A stretch of 5,030 nucleotides of DNA, taken from positions 1-5,030 of the forward strand of contig CANQCQ010000078.1 of NCBI GenBank assembly GCA_947589725.1, written 5' to 3'. Position 1 is the stretch's first letter. Each line of letters starts with the position of its first letter. Both the position numbers and the translations under genes were made by a program. Source of the stretch: an uncultured Bacilli bacterium (GTDB lineage: Bacteria; Bacillota_I; Bacilli_A; RF39; UBA660). Of the stretch, positions 1 through 5,030 are shown one piece after another. A model generated the notes under the pieces. That model saw nothing but the letters and a program-made list of their open reading frames with translations. It made no database searches and was not told the origin of the DNA.

Positions 1-147
1 GGTCAAGAGCCAAATGTTTTTAACAAAATACGTGATTTTATAATTAATAATAAATATTATTTTATAGGAGGCGGTATTGCGTTAATAGTTGTTGCGGGGG
101 TTGCAGTAGCTGTGATTGTTAAAAAACGAAGGAGCAGTGAATTATGA
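1..147 (+). CDS. C-terminal end of a membrane-anchored protein (5' partial)
   Basis: The first reading frame is open from the left edge and ends at TGA 145-147, giving 48 residues of a longer protein whose start lies outside the window. What is visible is a polar stretch with residues NKIRDFIINNK, then about 20 hydrophobic residues (encoded by about 61-120) rich in Gly, Ala, Val and Ile, then a tail containing KKRRSSEL. A hydrophobic helix followed at once by basic residues is a typical stop-transfer anchor, so the body of the protein is probably outside the cell and the tail in the cytoplasm. There is no LPXTG motif before the helix, so sortase attachment is not indicated by what is visible. 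Its stop overlaps the start of the next gene as ATGA, which implies translational coupling and a shared role. The family cannot be identified from this fragment. Confidence 0.8.
   Translation, partial: GQEPNVFNKIRDFIINNKYYFIGGGIALIVVAGVAVAVIVKKRRSSEL
129..134 (+). promoter_or_regulatory. Ribosome binding site of the large secreted protein gene
   Basis: AAGGAG lies 9 bases before the ATG at 144, inside the end of the upstream gene. It supports this start codon, as does the signal peptide that begins right at this Met. Confidence 0.8.
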
Positions 148-3100
148 AAAAATTAAAAAAAATACTACAAATAATGATTTTTAGTTTATGTTTAGTATTT
201 ATTACTGACAATGCAAAAGCATTTGCAGTAGGCGAAGAATATACTATGTATCGACCAACATTTAATAGTGCTTGTTATCATGATAGTTTTGGTAAAAATG
301 ATACTTGTGGTGGACCACGTTATGTTGGATTAAAATATAGCCCAACAAGTGTTAATAAATGGGCATATACATCAACTTCTAGTTTTAAGTATATTTGCTT
401 AAATGGTGGCGATAGCAATACTAACAATTGTAGCAATGATCAAAAAGTTCAAGTTTGGTGTAAAGATGCCACTGGAAATGAACCTGATAAAATTACTGTA
501 AAAGAAGTAATTGATTTTAGCGATGATAATCCTAAAAATGCTTTATACTATGGTTTATATTATATGTTATCACAAGTTAATAATGATCCTACAAATAATA
601 GTGCAGTTCTTGAATTGAAAACTGAATCAGGTAAAACAATAAAACTTGATAGATATGAACAAGTACTTTTGACCGAAATAGTAACTCGTGGTTATACTTA
701 TGTTTTATTAGATCAATCTCAAAATAATTGTCGTAATTATGGAGAAAATGATTATGTTGACCCAGGTGGCTGGAAAGCTTCAGCTTCAGCTAATATGATG
801 ATTAATATATTGGCTAAAAAGAATTTAAGTGACTATTTTTACAATAATAGTACAACACTTAAGAGTTTATCAAAATCAAAAAATGATAATTTTGAAGAAA
901 ATTTAAAAAATATAATGTCTAAGTTAATGGAATGTGGCGCAGGATATAATGGTGGACATTATTATTCTAATGCATCATATGAAACTTACTCATTTAATAA
1001 TTATGAAGTTTCAGGTGGAACTTCTGCAGATGAAGGCCTTACAGGAACAATTACTTATGGTCAAGCAAAAGATTTAGTTAGTGCTGCCAAAAGATTATTA
1101 TCTGATGCGATTGACAAAGTAGAAGATTATGTATCAGGTAAAATAGGCCAAAAGGCCAAAATAACCAGTAGTTATGCAAAAGAAAATGAAACCGTTGAAA
1201 ATAATAGATTTACCCAAATATGGAAAGTTAGATTTGATTTAACTGAATTAATGGAAAAAGCTGATAGAGGAGCTGAATTTAAAATTAATTCAAATGATAT
1301 TACTTGTGAAGGATGCAGTAGTGCTGGCGTAACTAATGCTAAAAAAGAATATTTTGATGTAAATAGTAATTCTTGGAAAAATTTCCAAGGAGAAGTTGAT
1401 TTTGTTAAAATCTTATCTAAAAATAATGCTAATCTTCAATTAAGATTAACATATACGGGAATTGAAAATGATGGCGATAATTGTGATAATGTAACTGTAA
1501 AAGTTAAATATAAAGTTGTAGATCCTGATTTCAAGTATCAAATGGCTTGGGGTAAAGGACATTCTACTCAATATGGTGGAACAACAGAAAGAACCTCACA
1601 ACAATATTGGTTTTTAAGTCCTGAGGAAGATAGTATACTTTCATTTAATATTAGTACTTGTAAACCTTGTGAAACAAATTTAACAACACCTATATGTTCT
1701 GAAGAAACAGAAGGTATTGCTAAAGTAGAAGCTCCAGAAGATATTAAAAAATGTGTTATTAATAAAAATGATGATGCTTATAATACATATCGTTTATCTG
1801 ATAATAATGGTGGAGTAAATAATGATTATTGTGGTACATTCTGTAAAGAAGATTATCGTGAAATATCATTAAATAGAGCTTTAAGCAATGTTAACTGCGG
1901 TGGATACTTTAAACTTAAAGCTAGAATTGAAGGAAGTAAAGATTGTTACCGTGGTAGTGAAAATACAAAAGATAAATCAATAGATATTGATAAATATATA
2001 GAAGATATTATTGATGTTCAAGAATCTTTAATTAAAGCTAATGATTTATATAATAAAGCTAAAACTGCTGGTGGAATGTCAATTAAATCAAGAAAAAGTT
2101 CTGAATGTGCAAAACCAACAACATATACAGATGAAAAAGGCGTTGTTCATGATGGTTGTGCAGAATATAAAACTGAATATTATGTAACAGGTTCATATGC
2201 TGGAAAAGAAGCTTCTACTAATGCTAAAACTGGTGAAGTAACAGCTAGAAGTGTAACTCATAATTTTAGTTATTCATCAACAGAAAGTTCTAGTGCGGTA
2301 TCTAGTGCTATTAGTGCTGATTTATCAACTGCTCAAAGTAATTTAACATCAGGAAATACTAGATACGAAAATATTATTAAACAATTTAATTCTTGTACAA
2401 AGGATTGGGAATCTAAATATAATTTTGATCCAAAAGTATATTGGGAATATTCTCAAAATATTGATGAGGTAATGGATACATCATATAATGATTTATTATC
2501 TAAAGAAGATAGAACATTAGAACCGATTGAAAGTACAAGAAAAGATAGTGACTCTTTACAAGCTTGTATTGGTACAACTGATGAAAAAATAGAAAATTGT
2601 AGTACAGGATGGACGAGTACAAGTAGTGTATTTGTAGATCGTACTTATACAAAATGTAACGAAAGTGGATGTTCAACTGATGCTCAAAAAGTATCTCAAG
2701 CTAAATTCATTAAACAACACTTTGAAGTAGAACAAGATTATGATACACCTACTGTATATTATCAAGTTACAACAAGTGGTCCATTAAGTGGTTCAATTAC
2801 AACTGATAAAAACTTTAATATTCCTAATATTCCATTAACCCCTGTAAATGGTTTACCATTATCAGGAGATACAACTGGTGGCGGAATATTTAAATTAAAA
2901 ATAGAAGATCTTGGTGAATTTTACGAAACTGGAGAACAAGGAAGATTAATTGATTTTGAAGGAGATCATGAATCTAGTAGTGTAGCCTATGCTAAAGGTT
3001 ATAGTACAGGTGATAATTGGTCTGGAGAATATGTATGTCATTACTATACAAATTGTCGCCCTAAAGAATGTCCAAATTGTACCTATACTTGCGAAGGTGA

Positions 3101-3728
3101 ATATTGTTCTTGGCAAGAATGTCCAGATTGTACATTTGAATGTATAAATTGTATTTATAATCTTGGAGATTTACAATTAAATATGAAACCTGTATCAACA
3201 ACTAATTTTACAACATCTGCTGGTAGGGAATATGGTTATAACTGGAATATTAGCGAACATTTATCAATATTACATCCCGAATTAGGAATGATTCAAGATA
3301 AAGCAGATGAAACAATTAAAGAAATAGAAGAAAACAATACGACAATTTATGATGATACCAACACTGAATCAGCTGATTCTAAATTAGAATTTAGAATTGA
3401 AATGACACCTGATATTACGGGAAAGATAAGAGAATACAATAGTAAGAAAGCTGATGAAATTGATGGTGAAGGTGGATATAATGATGCTTCATTAGTATGT
3501 TATGACTATGAAGATCAAAACGGAAATGTTCAAAAAAATGTATTCTGTTATAGTACATTTATTGATATGGTAATAGAAAAATGGGGTTCTAATGTTTATT
3601 ATAAACCAAGCAGAGGAACCGCAGCTGATAGAACTAATGAATCAGTAGTTAATAGTGGTTATTGGACTCCATGGTCTGAATACGGAAAATATGGTGAATC
3701 AGTTATTGGTGGTCCATCTTGGAAATAG
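144..3728 (+). CDS. Large secreted cysteine-rich protein, probable surface or pilus-associated component
   Basis: This 1194-aa protein is not a family I recognise. Residues 1-26 form a clear Sec signal peptide: basic KKLKK, a hydrophobic core (ILQIMIFSLCLVFIT), and a likely cleavage site AKA|FA. Cys16 lies in the core without a proper lipobox, so a lipoprotein is unlikely. After cleavage about 37 cysteines remain, including pairs C388/C391 (CEGC), C506/C509 (CKPC), C563/C567, and a ten-Cys block at 965-1003. Probable helical stretches lie near 307-334, 614-642 and 714-759, with a short one near 1052-1066; between them are Asn/Ser/Thr/Tyr-rich, probably beta-rich regions. A Pro/Gly-rich linker (about 890-915) precedes the Cys block. 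The C-terminus is Trp/Tyr/Gly-rich and has neither a membrane helix nor a sortase signal, so retention must rely on partners. The gene overlaps the anchored upstream gene by ATGA and is followed 18 bases later by a small membrane protein and then a CpaB-like gene. This context suggests a Tad-like pilus or surface structure; the adhesive or structural role is inference. Confidence 0.93.
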   Translation: MKKLKKILQIMIFSLCLVFITDNAKAFAVGEEYTMYRPTFNSACYHDSFGKNDTCGGPRYVGLKYSPTSVNKWAYTSTSSFKYICLNGGDSNTNNCSNDQKVQVWCKDATGNEPDKITVKEVIDFSDDNPKNALYYGLYYMLSQVNNDPTNNSAVLELKTESGKTIKLDRYEQVLLTEIVTRGYTYVLLDQSQNNCRNYGENDYVDPGGWKASASANMMINILAKKNLSDYFYNNSTTLKSLSKSKNDNFEENLKNIMSKLMECGAGYNGGHYYSNASYETYSFNNYEVSGGTSADEGLTGTITYGQAKDLVSAAKRLLSDAIDKVEDYVSGKIGQKAKITSSYAKENETVENNRFTQIWKVRFDLTELMEKADRGAEFKINSNDITCEGCSSAGVTNAKKEYFDVNSNSWKNFQGEVDFVKILSKNNANLQLRLTYTGIENDGDNCDNVTVKVKYKVVDPDFKYQMAWGKGHSTQYGGTTERTSQQYWFLSPEEDSILSFNISTCKPCETNLTTPICSEETEGIAKVEAPEDIKKCVINKNDDAYNTYRLSDNNGGVNNDYCGTFCKEDYREISLNRALSNVNCGGYFKLKARIEGSKDCYRGSENTKDKSIDIDKYIEDIIDVQESLIKANDLYNKAKTAGGMSIKSRKSSECAKPTTYTDEKGVVHDGCAEYKTEYYVTGSYAGKEASTNAKTGEVTARSVTHNFSYSSTESSSAVSSAISADLSTAQSNLTSGNTRYENIIKQFNSCTKDWESKYNFDPKVYWEYSQNIDEVMDTSYNDLLSKEDRTLEPIESTRKDSDSLQACIGTTDEKIENCSTGWTSTSSVFVDRTYTKCNESGCSTDAQKVSQAKFIKQHFEVEQDYDTPTVYYQVTTSGPLSGSITTDKNFNIPNIPLTPVNGLPLSGDTTGGGIFKLKIEDLGEFYETGEQGRLIDFEGDHESSSVAYAKGYSTGDNWSGEYVCHYYTNCRPKECPNCTYTCEGEYCSWQECPDCTFECINCIYNLGDLQLNMKPVSTTNFTTSAGREYGYNWNISEHLSILHPELGMIQDKADETIKEIEENNTTIYDDTNTESADSKLEFRIEMTPDITGKIREYNSKKADEIDGEGGYNDASLVCYDYEDQNGNVQKNVFCYSTFIDMVIEKWGSNVYYKPSRGTAADRTNESVVNSGYWTPWSEYGKYGESVIGGPSWK
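3066..3167 (+). repeat. Tandem 51-bp (17-codon) Cys-motif duplication inside the large secreted protein gene
   Basis: Two adjacent 51-base units (3066-3116 and 3117-3167) begin with GAATGTCCARATTGTAC, identical over 17 bases except one A/G difference. They encode ECPNCTYTC (from residue 975) and ECPDCTFEC (from residue 992). Similarity fades in the second half of each unit, although more Cys residues follow in both. The pattern fits a small in-frame duplication that has diverged under selection for cysteine spacing. Confidence 0.7.
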
Positions 3729-3732
3729 AAAG

Positions 3733-3736
3733 GGAG
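3733..3736 (+). promoter_or_regulatory. Ribosome binding site supporting a GTG start
   Basis: The GGAG core, within the purine run AAAGGGAG at 3729-3736, lies 10 bases before GTG 3747. A TAG directly precedes this GTG in frame (3744-3746), so no longer version of the protein is possible. The next in-frame ATG falls inside the membrane helix. The GTG is therefore well supported. Confidence 0.75.
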
Positions 3737-3746
3737 TGACACTTAG

Positions 3747-4220
3747 GTGAAAAATGCTTTTTGGGCTTATTGGTTAATTTTATTAGGAATTTTAATCGTA
3801 GTTATAATGTTATTAGTACAAAGTGTTACTTCTAACAATACTGAAGACTATTATTTAATAAAAGAACTTACCGAAGCAGCAATGGTAGATGCAGTTGATT
3901 ATTCATATTATCGCCAATATGGTGAAATAAAAATGAATAAAGAACAATTCTACGAAAGTTTTATTAGACGTTTTGCCGAAAATGCATCTTTAGCATCAAC
4001 TTATACTATAAGTTTCTATGATGTTTATGAAACACCACCAAAGGCTAGTGTGGAAGTTAAAAGTAAATCTGGATCATTTACGGTAGCAGGCGATTCTACT
4101 CAATTTGATATTGTAAATAGAATAGATGCTATTATTGAAGGTAATACCATTAGTGAAAATGGTACAGTAGCAGTACCTAATACAAATTCAAATAATGAAA
4201 TAGGAGATACAGAGTCATGA
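3747..4220 (+). CDS. Small single-pass membrane protein, TadE-like or minor-pseudopilin-like in layout
   Basis: This 157-aa protein starts with GTG. Residues 1-6 are short and slightly basic; residues about 7-27 form one strongly hydrophobic helix (containing LILLGILIVVIMLLV). The remaining ~130 residues are polar and most likely extracytoplasmic. After the helix comes a segment with LTEAAMVDAVDYSYYR (about 41-56), then a mixed region with a probable beta portion (TYTISFYDVYE, then ASVEVKSKSGSFTVAG), and finally an Asn/Ser/Thr-rich, low-complexity tail. A short N-terminal helix plus an exported globular part is the layout of TadE/TadF and minor pilins of Tad systems, and a CpaB-like gene lies just downstream. 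However, there is no clear prepilin peptidase site (Gly followed by a Glu at +5), so processing as a true pilin is doubtful. It may belong to an uncharacterised Firmicutes DUF family found beside Tad genes; I cannot confirm this. It lies 18 bases after the large secreted protein gene, probably in the same transcript. Confidence 0.88.
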   Translation: MKNAFWAYWLILLGILIVVIMLLVQSVTSNNTEDYYLIKELTEAAMVDAVDYSYYRQYGEIKMNKEQFYESFIRRFAENASLASTYTISFYDVYETPPKASVEVKSKSGSFTVAGDSTQFDIVNRIDAIIEGNTISENGTVAVPNTNSNNEIGDTES

Positions 4221-4234
4221 AATATTGACTCTTC

Positions 4235-4262
4235 TTCCATATAATTTAACAATTATATGGAA
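4235..4262 (+). repeat. Perfect 12-bp inverted repeat with a 4-base loop
   Basis: TTCCATATAATT (4235-4246) and AATTATATGGAA (4251-4262) are exact reverse complements separated by TAAC. The hairpin lies 14 bases after the stop of the 157-aa gene. It could act as a weak transcription stop or as an mRNA 3'-end stabiliser, but no T-run follows on either strand and the stem has only two G-C pairs, so a classical intrinsic terminator is not supported. Its right half overlaps the -35 and spacer region of a plausible promoter, so a dimeric repressor or activator site is an alternative reading. Confidence 0.6.
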
Positions 4263-4275
4263 AATGTGTTAAAAT
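4246..4275 (+). promoter_or_regulatory. Candidate sigma-A-type promoter for the cpaB-like gene
   Basis: TTAACA at 4246-4251 (5 of 6 matches to TTGACA) is followed by an 18-base spacer and TAAAAT at 4270-4275. The latter is preceded by TGT (4267-4269), giving an extended -10 element (TGnTAAAAT). Transcription would begin about 4282, leaving a short leader that includes AGGAGG at 4295. In such AT-rich DNA promoter-like matches are common; the extended -10 and the position in an 88-base gap are what favour it. Confidence 0.45.
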
Positions 4276-4294
4276 ATATAAGTAAGTAATATAT

Positions 4295-4300
4295 AGGAGG
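4295..4300 (+). promoter_or_regulatory. Strong ribosome binding site of the cpaB-like gene
   Basis: A full-consensus AGGAGG sits 8 bases before ATG 4309 and fixes the start of the cpaB-like gene. It is the best match to consensus of the three sites visible here. Confidence 0.85.
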
Positions 4301-4308
4301 AATAAAAA

Positions 4309-5030
4309 ATGGGAAATTTAATTAATGGAATTAAAAAATTTATATCAAATAAAAATACAGTTACAATTTTAGGTATTCTTGCAGGTGTAGTTGTTTTATG
4401 GGTATTTTATAATTATCGAGTTAATAAAGCTATTGACCCGGTTAGAGTACCATATGCTAAAAATGCGATAACTGCAACAACTCAAATTACCCAAGAAGAT
4501 ATAGATTATATTGAAATAAGTAGGGAGTTTTTAAAAAATGTTAATATTATAACTGATGTTAATCAAATTGTTGGTTATAACGTTAATGTTGGTACTTCAA
4601 TACCTGAAGGTGGTTTATTTTATCGTAATCAAGTAGTTTCTGCTGATGAACTACCAAATGCTCCTTATAGTAATTTACCTGAAGGTTATGGTGTATTTCA
4701 ATTATCGGTAAATAATACTTCAACTTTTGGTAATTCAATTTATATTGGGGATTATGTTGATATTTGGATGAAGGCTAATGATAATGGGACAATTTTGACT
4801 GGACCATTAATTACAAGTATAAAAGTTTTAGCGGTTTTAGACTCTCAAGGTCGGAGTGTTTTTGATAGTACAACGACTAGACAACCAGCATATTTGTTAT
4901 TTGGTGTTACTGATGAACAAAATAATTTATTAGTAAATGCTAAATATATCTCCGGAGTAGACTTATTCCCTGAACCAAGAGGTAAATATTATACTGAAAA
5001 TGAAGGAGAAACTACATTTGGTAGTCAAAG
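4309..5030 (+). CDS. cpaB: CpaB/RcpC-like Tad (Flp) pilus assembly protein, 3' partial
   Basis: The frame is open from ATG 4309 to the right edge: 240 complete codons and no stop. CpaB proteins are usually about 250-300 aa, so most of the protein is visible. Residues 1-17 are polar and basic, 18-35 form one membrane helix (TVTILGILAGVVVLWVF), and the rest is outside the membrane. Residues about 45-110 look like an SAF domain: VPYAKNAITATTQITQEDI, then IVGYNVNVGTSIPEGGLFYRNQV, matching the usual pattern of 'added or allowed, enters by default, given at a threshold' turns seen in CpaB. Residues about 127-225 match the RcpC part, with GYGVFQLSV, the hallmark-like IGDYVDIW (146-153), IKVLAVLDSQG and AYLLFGVTDEQ. 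In Gram-negative Tad systems CpaB/RcpC acts in the envelope with the secretin; in a monoderm it would have to serve another assembly or gating role on the outer face of the membrane. It follows the small pseudopilin-like gene after 88 bases and may have its own promoter. Assignment to the family is from recognised motifs, not a database search. Confidence 0.85.
   Translation, partial: MGNLINGIKKFISNKNTVTILGILAGVVVLWVFYNYRVNKAIDPVRVPYAKNAITATTQITQEDIDYIEISREFLKNVNIITDVNQIVGYNVNVGTSIPEGGLFYRNQVVSADELPNAPYSNLPEGYGVFQLSVNNTSTFGNSIYIGDYVDIWMKANDNGTILTGPLITSIKVLAVLDSQGRSVFDSTTTRQPAYLLFGVTDEQNNLLVNAKYISGVDLFPEPRGKYYTENEGETTFGSQ

Noticed and set aside
189..191. Cys16 of the large protein as a lipoprotein cysteine
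   Set aside because: The preceding residues FSL do not fit a lipobox (a small residue is needed at -1), and hydrophobic sequence continues after it to an AKA cleavage site.
1146..1157. GGCCAAAAGGCC short inverted repeat
   Set aside because: It is a 4-bp stem inside coding sequence, explained by the codons for GQKAK; too short to be a meaningful structure.
2853..2867. LPLSG (residues 904-908 of the large protein) as a sortase signal
   Set aside because: It lies about 290 residues from the C-terminus in a Pro/Gly linker and is not followed by a hydrophobic helix and basic tail.
4225..4245. TTGACT (4225-4230) with TATAAT (4240-4245) as a promoter
   Set aside because: The spacing is only 9 bases, far from the 16-18 required. 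TATAAT is part of the palindrome, and no good -10 lies 17 bases after TTGACT.
4235..4262. Inverted repeat as a classical Rho-independent terminator
   Set aside because: The stem is AT-rich with only two G-C pairs and no T-run follows on either strand; kept as an inverted repeat of uncertain role.
4275..4295. TATATA repeats flanking the region before the cpaB ribosome binding site, as a riboswitch or RNA thermometer
   Set aside because: Pairing is short and A-T only, it does not cover AGGAGG, and such repeats are expected by chance in this base composition.

Overview
The window is low in GC (roughly 30% by eye) and reads entirely on the + strand. Three of its four genes appear to be organised as an operon. 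Codon use is A/T-ending, Shine-Dalgarno sites are purine-rich (AAGGAG, GGAG, AGGAGG), and TGA acts as a stop codon (upstream fragment at 145-147, small membrane protein at 4218-4220). This suggests a low-GC Firmicutes/Bacilli-type organism, perhaps an uncultured Mollicutes-related or Erysipelotrichia-like gut lineage, but not a Mycoplasma that reads TGA as Trp. The lineage is an inference; no marker gene is present.

Layout: (1) 1-147 is the last 48 codons of a protein ending in one membrane helix and a short basic tail. (2) Overlapping it by the 4-base ATGA is a 1194-aa exported, cysteine-rich protein (144-3728). It has a clear Sec signal peptide, no C-terminal anchor, and a dense block of ten cysteines near residues 965-1003. 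(3) Eighteen bases later a GTG-started 157-aa single-pass membrane protein (3747-4220) follows; its layout resembles TadE-type or minor-pseudopilin proteins. (4) An 88-base gap holds a perfect 12-bp inverted repeat and a plausible promoter. (5) A CpaB/RcpC-like Tad (Flp) pilus assembly gene starts at 4309 and runs off the right edge.

Interpretation: the CpaB-like gene is the only product with a recognisable family, and it suggests the region belongs to a Tad-like type IVc pilus or secretion locus in a monoderm-like bacterium. The anchored fragment and the large secreted protein are translationally coupled, and the small single-pass protein follows directly. A reasonable model is that the large protein is a surface or pilus-associated structural or adhesive component assembled by the machinery encoded here and beyond the window. 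Its function cannot be read from the sequence, and it is the most novel item present. No RNA gene, CRISPR array, insertion sequence or credible minus-strand gene was seen.
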